Positions 18,985 to 28,677 of a DNA stretch of 64,000 nucleotides are shown here, piece by piece. The notes under the pieces were generated by a model, which saw nothing but the letters and a program-made list of their open reading frames with translations, had not been told where the DNA came from and ran no database searches. The DNA is from Parasedimentitalea maritima (GTDB lineage: Bacteria > Pseudomonadota > Alphaproteobacteria > Rhodobacterales > Rhodobacteraceae): the NCBI RefSeq assembly GCF_005771405.1, contig NZ_VAUA01000009.1, forward strand, positions 1 to 64,000, written 5' to 3'. The translations under genes and the position numbers were made by a program. Position 1 is the first letter of the stretch. Each line of letters opens with the position of its first letter.

Positions 18985-19524
18985 GGCAGATTTGAGAGTT
19001 GAGAGCGGATGCGCAAGAAGTCCTCAGTGTCCGCTCTCACACAATTTTTAAGAACGAAACGCTCTCCTGTTGGACATCTCCTTCTCATCTACTGCCAACG
19101 TGCAACGTCCGCTCCGGGGGCCGCTGTAACCAATGCTGTGAGTGCAGAAATGAAAGCTCTCCGTAAAACTGAACGATGCGATATTTTCCTGACAAAATGA
19201 GTGTAACCTGCCAAAAAACAACCACCCTGAGTTGTTCAACCTTGAGCGAAATGCGCACCCTCAATGGCAGCTTGGGAGTACTCTGAGGTCGTTCGCCGCA
19301 GCGTCACGCTTGCTCGCTTTCGGTTATTCTGCACTCGTGGACAAAAGGTACTCAACGTTGAGACCTCTGATCTCAAGCGTACACATTTTAGCATATTTTC
19401 AATAGCCTGCTTGAAAAAACAGCCGATTTCCCGCAAGCATTCCGCAGACCAAAGTCACTTTCAAAAGCTTCCCCAAGGCAGGTTTTCTTTTTCTTGCTCA
19501 AGTAAATTATTTTAAAGGCCCATA
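18985..19524. other. Gene-poor island segment
   Basis: About 540 bp without a gene I can support. Short open frames on both strands (for example 19009-19200 plus and 19236-19436 minus) show no domain, no good ribosome site and no neighbour logic. Confidence 0.5.
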
Positions 19525-19644
19525 ATGCGCGCAGTTGGTTTCTTTCTATCGTCTTTTTTCTTATTCATTGGTGGAGCAGTTCAAGCTCAAGACGTCATTC
19601 CCCTTAGTTTTTGCCTTGATGCGCTGTCGAATGTTCAAAGCTAA
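19525..19644 (+). CDS. Short secreted peptide or truncated gene
   Basis: A 39-residue open frame with AAAGG 8-9 nt before its ATG and a convincing signal peptide: MRAVGFFLSSFFLFIGG, then AVQA as a cleavage site. The remaining ~18 residues (QDVIPLSFCLDALSNVQS) include one cysteine. It may be a small secreted peptide, or the 5' end of a larger secreted protein gene cut short by a stop or deletion. No continuation is visible in the other frames downstream. Confidence 0.4.
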   Translation: MRAVGFFLSSFFLFIGGAVQAQDVIPLSFCLDALSNVQS

Positions 19645-19849
19645 AAGTCGCAGTTAGCATCACAGTGATAGCTGCCATAAACAGTGAAACTGAGCTTCAA
19701 TAAAAATGGCTCCTGTCGGCCGCTTGCTGCGTTTTTTACAAATGCCTGCAAGTGCACACCTTATCCAGCCTTCGCAATGGATCGGCACCCCCAATTTTTA
19801 GTGGGATTGCCACAACGATAGTAGCAGGCGGGTTGGTACGAAACGAGTT

Positions 19850-21580
19850 TCACGCCACCCGTTGTTCAAGATCTGCCAGCATTTGTTTGACGTCTTCAAA
19901 CTTGGCCTTGGTTCTGATGTAAGAGTTCCGCGAACCAGAATAGTGCTGATGTTTGACCGCTCTATCAAGATGCCCCCATGGGAAGTACCCCGACATTGAA
20001 TATCCACCCTGCCCACTTGTAGACATTATTGTGGCTCGTGAAACGGCCTCCCGAACCAGCTTTCTAGTCTCTGCAGCTTCCGCTCTATTGTCTTCCCAAT
20101 CCTTGACTATTGATTGAGCGGCTTCCGCCATAGCCTGAAGGTCGTCTGTATCTGCGCTAACGGATTGCACCATTTCCTCAACCAGTCTGGGCGCGTCATC
20201 ATAGGCTTGTTGGGCGGCTTCAACGCTTTGATGTAATTTCCCGCTTTTGCAGTTGGCTTCCAGTCGGGAATTCAAAGTTTCCAATTTCTTCAGGGCACTA
20301 AGAAGTTCCTTATCGTCCTGACCGGCTTCAGAGCGAGATTTTGTGATCATAGCTGAAATTTTATTGACGGTGGGAATAAGGGTATCGTTCAACCCCGTCG
20401 TCGCCGTTTCAAACCATTCGTCTGCTGAACGACCTAACCTGCTACCCGTCGTACAATCCAAAAACATTTCCTTCGCATGCACCGCTGCGGTTTCGACGTC
20501 TTTTGCCAGTTTCGTAATCTTCTTAAGCGCGTCTTCCAGCTTGTCGACCACCTTGAAACTTCGCTTGCCGGGTGAGGCTTCGGTCGTCGTGGCGTCTATT
20601 TCATCCGCAAGTGTTTTGAACTCTGCAGTGGCCGTTGTAACACGCCGACTGGCATCGCCCAGTGCAGACGCGACAAGGCGCAGCGGAAATTCGTCGGAAT
20701 GAATGCCGTTTTTCTGAGCCTGAAGTGCAACCAGACGCTTTGTAAAGGTTTCACTTGTTTCTTCGGTGAGTTTGTTCAGGTTGAGTTCGGCCTCAGAACG
20801 GCAACGCAAAGCACCTCGCTGGTCGCCAGCTGCAAGACACTTCTTACCTTGTTGCACAGACTTAATAAGCTCGGCCGATCTTTCTTTCGAAGTCTTAGTC
20901 AGAAAATCAATAATGACCCGCAGCACATTGCCGGCTTTAGCCTGGAATTGATCTTGTTTGGCCCGAACCGCCTTTTCGTGGAAAGCAATTCCAGCAACCA
21001 GTTTTTTAAGAAGAATGCGATCATTTTTAGCAGGAAAGGCAGCAATGACTTTACGGGCCTCTCCTTTGATACTGTCCAAAACCTGAATGGTTTCGTCAAA
21101 CGCGCGCGCGGTTGTTATTCCGTTCAAAGTCTCGAGCTTGGATTGAAATTGTGGGATCATCGCATTCAAGTCTGATGGGTCCTGGACGGTTGAGCCTAGG
21201 GTCCTTTGCCACCATTCTACTGTCAGCGGATCACGCGCCGTCGCGCGACCCAAAACACCCTGATTTTTGGACTTACTGCTTAGCGCTTCCTCGCCCGAGA
21301 TATCACCATAGTTGCGGATCAGAATAATGTCGTCTTCACCGAAATGGTGTTTCTTGTCATGTTTGATCCTGAAAACAAGGTTTTTTTGTACCAGTCCGAT
21401 TTTGCAATAGGGCTTTTTTAACGCAGCCCCGGCAGCTTGGCCCATCAAGTTTTTGGCACGAGTGAGGCCTGTGGAATCGAAATCCACACCAACAAAGGCG
21501 CGGGCATCATTCCATTTGAATTGGCGGAGTTCGCGCTCATATTCCTTTTCCGATTTGTCCATTTTTGGAAATTTTGCCAT
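19850..21580 (-). CDS. Uncharacterised 576-residue helical protein
   Basis: I do not recognise a family. The first ~115 residues look like a compact alpha/beta region (FVGVDFDSTGLTRAKNLMG, VFRIKHDKKHHFGEDDIILIRNYGD). From about 130 to the end it is mostly long amphipathic helices rich in K, E, A and L, with likely coiled coils; there is a clustered KHQHYSGSRNSYIRTK basic/aromatic segment near the C-terminus. It has no signal peptide or membrane helix, so it is probably cytoplasmic. The start at 21580 (ATG) is chosen over a GTG two codons upstream; AAAAGG lies ~9 nt before it. It stands alone between two long gaps, and 10-bp direct repeats GGCACCCCCA flank it at 19784 and 22013. Its role is unknown. 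Confidence 0.65.
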   Translation of the reverse strand: MAKFPKMDKSEKEYERELRQFKWNDARAFVGVDFDSTGLTRAKNLMGQAAGAALKKPYCKIGLVQKNLVFRIKHDKKHHFGEDDIILIRNYGDISGEEALSSKSKNQGVLGRATARDPLTVEWWQRTLGSTVQDPSDLNAMIPQFQSKLETLNGITTARAFDETIQVLDSIKGEARKVIAAFPAKNDRILLKKLVAGIAFHEKAVRAKQDQFQAKAGNVLRVIIDFLTKTSKERSAELIKSVQQGKKCLAAGDQRGALRCRSEAELNLNKLTEETSETFTKRLVALQAQKNGIHSDEFPLRLVASALGDASRRVTTATAEFKTLADEIDATTTEASPGKRSFKVVDKLEDALKKITKLAKDVETAAVHAKEMFLDCTTGSRLGRSADEWFETATTGLNDTLIPTVNKISAMITKSRSEAGQDDKELLSALKKLETLNSRLEANCKSGKLHQSVEAAQQAYDDAPRLVEEMVQSVSADTDDLQAMAEAAQSIVKDWEDNRAEAAETRKLVREAVSRATIMSTSGQGGYSMSGYFPWGHLDRAVKHQHYSGSRNSYIRTKAKFEDVKQMLADLEQRVA

Positions 21581-21586
21581 GCGCAC

Positions 21587-22121
21587 AATCCTTTTTGACC
21601 TGAACAGGCAAACGAATAAAACCGGCTAAATCCAACCGCCATTGCCCAACTTGAATGCAATCTTCTGCATGTTGTCGCGTTTTCATGTTCCAATCAAGCT
21701 GTCCTTCATCCCTTAAGAGGGACGGTCACCTGAGTTGCGCTATGCCAGCGACCGGAATTACCTGACCCCAAAAAAAGGCCTTCGTTTCGCTTCGATGCCA
21801 CAATTATCAATTTTGGGTAATTGTAGCAGACCTTGGCTACACCACAGAAAATTCGCGAATGGTCCGCTGCTGCCACTCGCGACACCCTCCACGAAAGTCC
21901 ACAATGTGCGTTCATGAACTCTCATATTGCATCAGGTTTAAGAGAATACTGTCGACCTCACAAAGACAGATTTAATTCATATATTCTAATAGGTTAATCG
22001 GCAAAAAGTATAGGCACCCCCATTGACATTCAACGATCTATTTTTCGATTTGTAAACATGTCGGGCGTTTTCGGCTGACGCACTGTCATTCATTCTACGT
22101 CAGAGCCTGCCTCCGATGAAC
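21587..22121. other. Gene-poor island segment
   Basis: About 535 bp with no supportable gene. Plus and minus open frames of 60-70 codons near 21706-21917 overlap each other and show no domain. The segment is AT-rich towards 22000. Confidence 0.5.
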
Positions 22122-22586
22122 TCAGACTCCTACACCTTCAAAGGTTTCAACCGAACCACCAGCAACAAAGTGATCTAGCAACAACCGACGCTGCTCTCCA
22201 CTGGTCGCGTTCAGCACCCGAACCTCATGTTCAGTCAATTCACGCCGGGCATATCCCAGATCGGCCAAACATCTATCCACAGCACTCATTGCACCGCTGG
22301 TGCGAATACTGTCTTCTGTCGAAGCCACAACGACCGGACCAACAATGAGCCCCCCCAGCAGAACCCCGGCGACATAGCTGCCAACCACTGCGTTCTTTCC
22401 GCCTTTTGGCCCATTTGGAGCGCAGCTCAGCACTGCAGTCCGTGCTGAAGTGAAGTTCTTTCCGTTTTGAAACGGCACGGAGGGTCCCGGCATACCACTG
22501 CATCCTGCAATAGCTGCAACCATGGCCAGCAGAAGCAATTTCAGAAAAGTTTGGGATCTAAAAATCCAAGAGCAATGCAATATCAC
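22122..22586 (-). CDS. Predicted lipoprotein
   Basis: A protein of up to 154 residues with a lipoprotein signal: KLLLLAMVAAIAGC, the lipid-carrying cysteine being about residue 29. The mature part has a glycine-rich hydrophobic segment NAVVGSYVAGVLLGGLIVGPVVVA (about 65-88), as in small glycine-zipper lipoproteins, and a helical C-terminus with RRELTEHEVRVLNATSGEQRRLLLDHF. The start is uncertain: no ATG fits and the GTG at 22586 lacks a clear ribosome site. It probably sits in the cell envelope. No neighbour suggests a function. Confidence 0.6.
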   Translation of the reverse strand: MILHCSWIFRSQTFLKLLLLAMVAAIAGCSGMPGPSVPFQNGKNFTSARTAVLSCAPNGPKGGKNAVVGSYVAGVLLGGLIVGPVVVASTEDSIRTSGAMSAVDRCLADLGYARRELTEHEVRVLNATSGEQRRLLLDHFVAGGSVETFEGVGV

Positions 22587-22726
22587 CAGTGTAATCCAAT
22601 AAGTTCGCCAACAAGTTCCTCTAATTAGCCGAATTCAGGTTGTACAAACAAGACGATACTCTCCTTAAAAGCCCCTATCTAAGGCTCCCTAGTTGGACGT
22701 CTCGCGACTAGACGGTTCAGGTGGAA

Positions 22727-23052
22727 AGGTAATCCCCCCAAAATGAGTGGTGTTCAAATGTAGAGTTTTCTCGGCAAGATATCCGAGGAGATTTTTGATA
22801 AAGAACGGACGATTTGGCGACGCACAGATCATGGGCAGTCTGAAGCAGACAGAGGGCGGTGTGCCGGTCTCAGAGCTTTGCTGAGAGCATGGGATGAGCA
22901 TGCCGAACGATCTGTTGAAGGCGGCGCTTGGGAAAAAGGATTAAGCCCGCCCACTACCCGACAGGCGAATGTCGGCATGACACCCGCCCTGAAACTAAAA
23001 CGGCCACATGAGTTCTACTGCTGAGCCCCATTAAAAATTGGGGGGAATTGCC
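22727..23052 (+). mobile_element. IS3-family insertion sequence remnant
   Basis: Both ends and part of orfA of an IS3-family element remain, with most of the interior deleted. The left end near 22727 reads GGTAATCCCCCCAA, and the right end, read inwards on the minus strand from about 23052, gives GGCAATTCCCCCCAA, so the ends match in inverted orientation. The pieces of orfA between them are described separately. The exact boundaries are approximate. Confidence 0.65.
22798..22980 (+). pseudogene. Decayed IS3-family orfA
   Basis: In one frame it reads KNGRFGDAQIMGSLKQTEG then GVPVSELC, a stop, EHGMS, followed after an internal deletion by LLKAALGKK, then a second stop and a RPLPDRRMSA tail. 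This is the IS3-type OrfA helix-turn-helix (sequence pattern F-x-D-x-Q-I, L-K-Q-x-E, V-x-E-L-C-R-E-H-G-x-S) joined directly to its C-terminal EALGKK region. The middle of OrfA (about 30-40 residues) and all of OrfB are missing, so it cannot encode transposase. Confidence 0.75.
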
Positions 23053-23320
23053 GGAACACCAGTGATCTCCACGCTTTACTGAAACATCGTCCCTATCTCA
23101 GTAAGCCCTTTCTATAGCGGGTCGAGACAGTTCATTGTGTCTGGAAAGCGTAGCCTCGCCGGCGACACAGCGCCCCGATCAACGTCGCCGGAGGTGAAGG
23201 ATCTGCGCTCCGCGCCATTGGCTTTGAAAATATGCGTCGCCGATCTAATCCTACGAAACTGTCTGCTCAAAAGCATGGTCGGAGGTAAGGAGGCAGATGT
23301 TGGTTCTTTCTTAAGCAGCC

Positions 23321-24772
23321 TCAATAGGCTCCTTTGCTATGGAAAAGGCTCAAAGGCGTGCGAAAAAGAATTTTTACGTCCAACCAGAATGACCAGTTCT
23401 CAATGTAGAACAAATCGTGTTCAAATCGCTCCACTAGCTTTTGCGCCTCATCTATTTCGCCACGCCACCCGTTGATTTGAGCCCAACCGGTGATGCCAGG
23501 TGGCAAACGGTGTCGAGCCGAGTAACCCTCAATGATTTGGGTGAACCGTTCATGTTGACTAGACACTGCTTCGACCGCATGGGGACGCGGCCCAACCAGT
23601 GATAAATCCCCACGCAATACATTGAAAAGTTGGGGCAGTTCATCGATCGAGCTGCGCCGGAGGAAGCGACCGATGCGGGTTACTCGGGGATCGCCTTTTA
23701 CCACCACCTGTTTGGCCAATGGATCTGACATTTCGGTATACATCGTGCGGAACTTAGTAATCTCGATAATTCGATTGTTATAGCCATGCCGAAGTTGTCG
23801 AAACATTATGGGACCGGGGCTATCAAACCGGACCGCAAGGGCTGCAACAAGGAGTACAGGCCACAGCACAGCCAAGGCACAAAGAGCAAAGAAAACGTCA
23901 AAGAGGCGCTTGATCAGTCGGCACTTTGGAGAAAAGCTACGCTCCAGTTTTCTCATAAAGGCAGCCTGACCGGATGGAGAAAAGGTATAGTCCTTGCTGT
24001 AGTTCGACAGGCCCACCTCGACTGGAAGGACGCGGAATTCATCCAACAGCCATTTGATGCGCTTTTCTGCGGTAAAGGGAAGGGTAATTATGACCAAATC
24101 AATTTCCGAGGAGCGAACAAAGGCGACTAGGTCCTCATATCCCCCGATCTTTGGAATTCCTAATATTTGCTTGGGCGATCGCGTATCGTCACGGTCGTCG
24201 AAAATACCATACAGGCGAATATCATTGACTTGCCGGTCGCCCAGACTCCGGATGAGGCACGCAGCCTCCTCTCCGCCGCCCGCGATGACTGTTCGACGCG
24301 CAATTAATCCCGTTTCGACGACCCATCTGACAACTATCTGGGCACCAAACCGGGTTGGCACAATAGCTATCGCCAGGCTAATCACGGCTGCCGAGAATGC
24401 CAATCCATGGCTCTCAATCGGAGCCAGAGAAATTAGTCCGATGACCGGAGCAATCACACACAAAACTGAGCGTGCGATGAACGAGGCCCGATCAGTCATC
24501 AACGCACTGCTATAGCCGTTGGTTATCGCCATAATGGTGACAAAAAGAACAGCGCCCAGTCCGGCCCACCCCCCAACGATCAAAGGAGCGAACCCATCGA
24601 TCGACGTCGAGCCATAAAGCGCAAACCAAAAAGCCAATGTAAAGACTGGGAGGTCAATACATGCGGCCACGCAAGTCAGCCAAAGAGGTTCCAAAGCTCC
24701 GCGCTGCAGCCCAAAGGCTACATTTTGGGAAGCTTCGTTCAATTTGACCGCATGTCCACCCGCACTAGTCAT
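23321..24772 (-). CDS. Polyprenyl-phosphate sugar-phosphate transferase (WcaJ/ExoY type)
   Basis: An initiating glycosyltransferase of 483 residues that moves a sugar-1-phosphate from a UDP-sugar to undecaprenyl phosphate at the inner membrane, the first step of exopolysaccharide or O-unit assembly. The N-terminal half has four or five membrane helices (about 30-170) and a nucleotide-binding-like region (TVIAGGGEEAACLIRSLG). The C-terminal catalytic domain (about 283-483) shows KRLFDVFFALCALAVLWPVL, KFRTMY, RRSSIDELPQLFNVLRGDLSLVGPRP and LPPGITGWAQING. It is complete, but no other polysaccharide genes lie in the window, so it is an orphan in the island. The donor sugar is unknown. The ATG has no strong ribosome site. 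Confidence 0.88.
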   Translation of the reverse strand: MTSAGGHAVKLNEASQNVAFGLQRGALEPLWLTCVAACIDLPVFTLAFWFALYGSTSIDGFAPLIVGGWAGLGAVLFVTIMAITNGYSSALMTDRASFIARSVLCVIAPVIGLISLAPIESHGLAFSAAVISLAIAIVPTRFGAQIVVRWVVETGLIARRTVIAGGGEEAACLIRSLGDRQVNDIRLYGIFDDRDDTRSPKQILGIPKIGGYEDLVAFVRSSEIDLVIITLPFTAEKRIKWLLDEFRVLPVEVGLSNYSKDYTFSPSGQAAFMRKLERSFSPKCRLIKRLFDVFFALCALAVLWPVLLVAALAVRFDSPGPIMFRQLRHGYNNRIIEITKFRTMYTEMSDPLAKQVVVKGDPRVTRIGRFLRRSSIDELPQLFNVLRGDLSLVGPRPHAVEAVSSQHERFTQIIEGYSARHRLPPGITGWAQINGWRGEIDEAQKLVERFEHDLFYIENWSFWLDVKILFRTPLSLFHSKGAY

Positions 24773-25008
24773 GTTGACGGTTCCCCATACATTAGTTTTC
24801 CAGATCAGACGGTTTAGCCCGCAGCATAGCTATCAGCCCTTAAGGCCCAGTTATCGGAAACAAGACTGCTTACTTTCACCGAACTGTAGGGTTGGCTTCA
24901 AAACCACTTCGATAGGGAGTTCGCCTGCTACTGACCTCGGTGTAGGTCACAGGCTGTCAACCCGTCTCGTCCGGCATGATTTGCAACGAGTGAATTATGC
25001 GCAGTGGC

Positions 25009-25031
25009 TGCCAATGGAGCATAAGTGTGCA
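25009..25031 (+). repeat. Left terminal inverted repeat
   Basis: TGCCAATGGAGCATAAG followed by TGTGCA. It matches the reverse complement of 33522-33544 at 22 of 23 positions, and identity stops exactly at the outer TG. Related inner motifs follow at 25117 (ATTAGCATGCACG) and 25138 (ATAAGCATGCACA), which look like repeated transposase binding sites. Confidence 0.85.
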
Positions 25032-25223
25032 CGAATCATTAGCTTCAATCGACAGATGGTGGCGCAAGTAGTTGATAATAAATCAATATGTTCACACCTA
25101 CTTTGTGCCAAACACCATTAGCATGCACGTTGGAAGTATAAGCATGCACACTATGATCAAAGAAAAGGCCCGCCAAATGGCGAGCCGGGCACATCTTCTT
25201 TAGACCATTTACGACTGTTCCAT

Positions 25224-26165
25224 TTATCCGCTCAGGTCGAAGAGCTTTTTCGGATCAAACGCTTCCATGAAATCTGGCGCAGTGAACGGCGAATAGTCTT
25301 TGGAAATTCCGGTTCTTGAAGCGTACTGCGCAGCAAAGTGTTGTACTCTCAGTTGAGTTTTTCCCTTCAGTTTCGCGTCAATCAACGTCTCGGTCAGAAG
25401 CTCAATGACAAGGCCCCATCGATGTGAGCTGGCATGATCAAGGCGAGCCAAGAATTCGGGTGTGACAATCTCCTCAATTTCGATTTGAACTTGATCCGCG
25501 AAAGCAAACAAGAGCATGACCAGCTGCTCCTTATCGCGCTTCAGTTTGATGGTACTGAAATGAACTGGGGCCAGGAGTCTATCGAGTTGCTCGTAAGACT
25601 GAATATATTTGGCCAGAGATGGCACCCCTGACAGGATCAACATCAAGGGCCAGCGTGGCTCTTTCATCATAGATTTGAAGCTGTCCAAAAATATTCTGTT
25701 CGATTTAGCCCCTTCGTAGAATACATGCTGGCATTCGTCATAGTGAATTCCGATAACACCTTGTCCTTCAGCCTGATCAAGAACCCTCTCCCAAATATAC
25801 TCTTGGGTACGGGTCCCTTTGATTTCATACCCGAGGGCCTTCAGCGTCTTAATGCCGAGATCTTTGAACGTAACGCGCCCAGAAAGCAGGCAACTAACAA
25901 CCTGTGCGGGTCGCTCATCTGGCATGAGTGTCGCACTGTCATTGAAGTCTCTGATCAGCTTCTTCATCTCACGTGATTTTCCGACTCTCGAATCTCCAGT
26001 CACTACCAGCCCACGCACCTCCAAGTCGCTGATTTCTTGACTTAAGTAGTAATCTTCCACACACTTTTGAAAGGCCACTCTTAGCTCTTCTGCCCTTGGC
26101 AGATTTAGGTGAGCGGCCTTAAGTTGCGCAGCGACTGCAATCTTGTCCATATTTACAAAGCTCAC
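25224..26165 (-). CDS. tniB: TniB/TnsC-like transposition ATPase
   Basis: A 313-residue AAA+ ATPase of the TniB/TnsC group, which links target choice to the transposase. Walker A is G57-D-S-R-V-G-K-S64. Walker B is GIHYDECQHVFY with D143-E144. The sensor region reads LMLILSGVPSLAKYIQSYEQLDRLLAPVHF, as is usual in TniB (an arginine-finger context). The length is normal for TniB and shorter than TnsC. It overlaps the end of tniA by 4 nt, so the two are translationally coupled. Downstream only about 190 bp of transposon end remains before the left inverted repeat. It looks intact. Confidence 0.88.
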   Translation of the reverse strand: MSFVNMDKIAVAAQLKAAHLNLPRAEELRVAFQKCVEDYYLSQEISDLEVRGLVVTGDSRVGKSREMKKLIRDFNDSATLMPDERPAQVVSCLLSGRVTFKDLGIKTLKALGYEIKGTRTQEYIWERVLDQAEGQGVIGIHYDECQHVFYEGAKSNRIFLDSFKSMMKEPRWPLMLILSGVPSLAKYIQSYEQLDRLLAPVHFSTIKLKRDKEQLVMLLFAFADQVQIEIEEIVTPEFLARLDHASSHRWGLVIELLTETLIDAKLKGKTQLRVQHFAAQYASRTGISKDYSPFTAPDFMEAFDPKKLFDLSG

Positions 26166-27664
26166 TTGAACGTACCTTTGTTTTTAGGTCGACCGATTGG
26201 CAGCAATTTTTGTTCATGCTGTCTTGTGTTAGGGAGAACGACGGGCTCTGGTTCTTGAACTGAATAGATTGGTACTTCGCCCTCGTCATCGGCAGTCGCG
26301 TACTCAACTGAGACAGCGGTCAAACCGTCATTCTGATGATCTATTGCTGCACCGCCATCACCAATCGAAAGAACACCCGGACCATTGAGGCTGGAATTGA
26401 TTTCGCCGGGTTGTACCGTTCGACAATCATCGAATGACCGAACGATGCGGGCGCCTCCAAACACGTGGCTTGCTTTTGTTCGACATTCATCAAAGGTTGA
26501 GTAGCTCCGAGGCAAGTTGTTTTCGACGCCAATCCTTCTGAGCTGGTCAAATCGCTTGCGTCGCGTCGACGCGATACGATCTTCATGGATTTCTGTGACG
26601 CCTGGATGCTCCCTGCGGTGGGCCTCAGTTAATTCAAGCACTTCCGGAACAGTCATATCCGCAAATGCCGTAACCTGAAGCTGAAGCCGAAATTCACCTG
26701 CGACCCGTGGAATGATTGCAGTAGCTTCATTTACGTTATCGGGATCGACAAAAACAGAAACCTTGGTCACTGCATTGTCGTCTACGGCAATTTGAAACTC
26801 CGGAGAGTTGAACCAAATCCCTGAGAACACCCGAACACCTTCATCATTCGGCGTAACTTCGAGCTTCCAACCCAGATGAATTCGCCGTTGGTCTTCATCC
26901 ATCAACTTGAAAAGGCCGCGCGTCTTATTGAGTTCTTTGATAACCTCAGCAGGGCGCCGTCCACCCATTCCAACACCCATATGGCGCAAGGATGGATACT
27001 CATCGATGAAGAACCGGGTCAGAATACCATAGAGTTCATCTATATCGAGGACGCCATTGGCTTTGGAATCATAGCCAGGAAGTTCGCCCGCTTTTCTGCC
27101 AGTGTATCCATGGATCAGTTTAACCAAGATAGACTCAGTTGTACCTATCAAGCGTTCTACGTAGGGCTTGTCAGCAGAAGCATGAGTTCTGACAGCTGTA
27201 TATGCCGCAACTGTTCCGAGAAGGCTCTGGATGACAGGCTTGGCCCGCAGCCCAACGCCATTATCTGTTTTTACCATCCCTAAACCCATTGGCGGGGCAG
27301 GGTCTCCTTCGCAACCGTACTTGGCTTTTTCTTTCGCCTTGTCTCGCGTTGCCATCCTCAAAAGCGCAAGTGTCGCTACAGCTTTTGGCTGATCGCTTAC
27401 GATCCACGCCAGCGGCATTCTTGTCGCCACATCAATCATCACGAGCAGAGTAAGGCGCGTCCTGATTTCCGCGTCGATTTCTTCGAGCGCTTTTTTGTCA
27501 TTACTCGACAATCTCTCCCAATAACCCCGTTCCTTTGAAGAAGAGACCAACGACAATTTGCATTCATCTGCTTCGACAAGCTCACCAGGAAACAAAGCGC
27601 GAATATCTGTACTGCCACGTCCTCTTTTGTTCCGCCCGTGACGCTCACCCTTAGTTGCGACCAA
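26162..27664 (-). pseudogene. tniA: TniA/TnsB-like DDE transposase, N-terminally truncated
   Basis: The catalytic core of a Mu/TniA-type transposase. Counting from the TTG at 27664, the triad is D33 (GELVEADECK), D134 (VKTDNGVG) and E170 (DKPYVERLIG), with the usual 35-residue spacing between the last two. A C-terminal beta-barrel (about 260-350) and a charged tail follow. The DNA-binding helix-turn-helix domains that normally precede the core, at least ~150 residues, are missing. The same frame stays open upstream to about 27778, and family-like sequence (VPSQKTLTAHRSF) runs to about 27735, where it meets the cargo gene reading the other way. It lacks an ATG. Without its end-binding domains it should not work. 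Confidence 0.8.
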
Positions 27665-27732
27665 GTATTCGGTAGGATTGAGCAGGAAAGATCGATGGGC
27701 TGTCAGGGTCTTCTGAGATGGGACAATGAGAG

Positions 27733-28677
27733 GTGCCAGGTCGAAGCATACCAGAGCGGGCTGGATCGGCGCAGCGCATTATGGCGACCGTGCGCCGTGA
27801 AAATTTCGATACGCTGGAAAACCGCGTCTTCCACGCCTACGTGCGTCTCGCTGTTGATGCCGCACGTGAATGGCTGCGCGAACATCCCAAGGCAATATCA
27901 AGCGATCGCTATGCACAAGTGGAGGGCTTCAGGAAAGCCTGTCGTTCGGCCGTTCGAGCTCTTCGTGATCTGGGAGTAGGCGTTGCAGAAGCCGGCGTGC
28001 AACCGAACTATGTCTTGATGCAGGACAAGGCCTACAGGCAGGTGCAAGAAAGCTGGCTCCGTTTGCTGTCGCGTAAGAAGATCGAAGACGATCTTTGGGC
28101 ATGGCAAGCCGAAACCTGGACTGACTTTTCGGTGCTCGCAATCACTCTGGCCATCGATGAACTGGAGGAAGCGGAGCTTGTCGCACAGTCCCCGATTACC
28201 TGGAAGGAAGAAGCTGTTGGCGGGCGGTGGTTTGAGCAGGACCGACCGATTGCTGTGTTCTGGTTAAAAAAGACCGGCCGTATTGTCGAAGTGCGGTCCC
28301 GCCCTGAAAAACCCGGGGCTTTGTTGAGTGCAGCACGGGCACACGCAGCGCTGAGGATTACCGATCCAAGCCGGTCTGATGTGCCACGTAGGGTCGCTGT
28401 CTGGACGCCCCACGCCATGGAACGGTTGGATCTTCAGGAGGATGCAGCCCAAGCCGGATTGCACCTGCAACAGATCCAGCCGTTGGCTGTGAGTGAGGTG
28501 TTGCGTCACGGTTTAATTCTGATCCCGGCCCGAGGGAAGGCACAGGCTGTTTCGGCTACGCGAGGCCGGGCCACAGTTAAGGCGATTGCTCTTGGCCCGG
28601 CCGGAGATGAGCTTGCCACCGGATTCAAAGAGGTTCGTGAGTTTGTCCGCGGAGAAATCTACAGGGATACGCAATGA
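27733..28677 (+). pseudogene. DUF2357-like cargo protein, 5' truncated
   Basis: A frame of 314 codons that begins inside a protein. The opening VPGRSIPERAGSAQRIMATV then RRENFDTLENRVFHAYVRLA resembles the body of DUF2357-type proteins (accessory or nuclease partners of McrB-like ATPases), where a conserved REx-x-TxENR segment lies well inside the chain. A stop closes the frame at 27727, immediately upstream, and the truncated tniA abuts from the other side. Its stop overlaps the ATG of the next gene (ATGA), so the two formed an operon. No nuclease motif can be read with confidence. The family call is tentative; a role in defence would be a guess from context. Confidence 0.55.

Noticed and set aside
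21706-21917. Overlapping 60-70 codon frames in the island gap
   Set aside because: They overlap on both strands, have no ribosome site and no recognisable domain.
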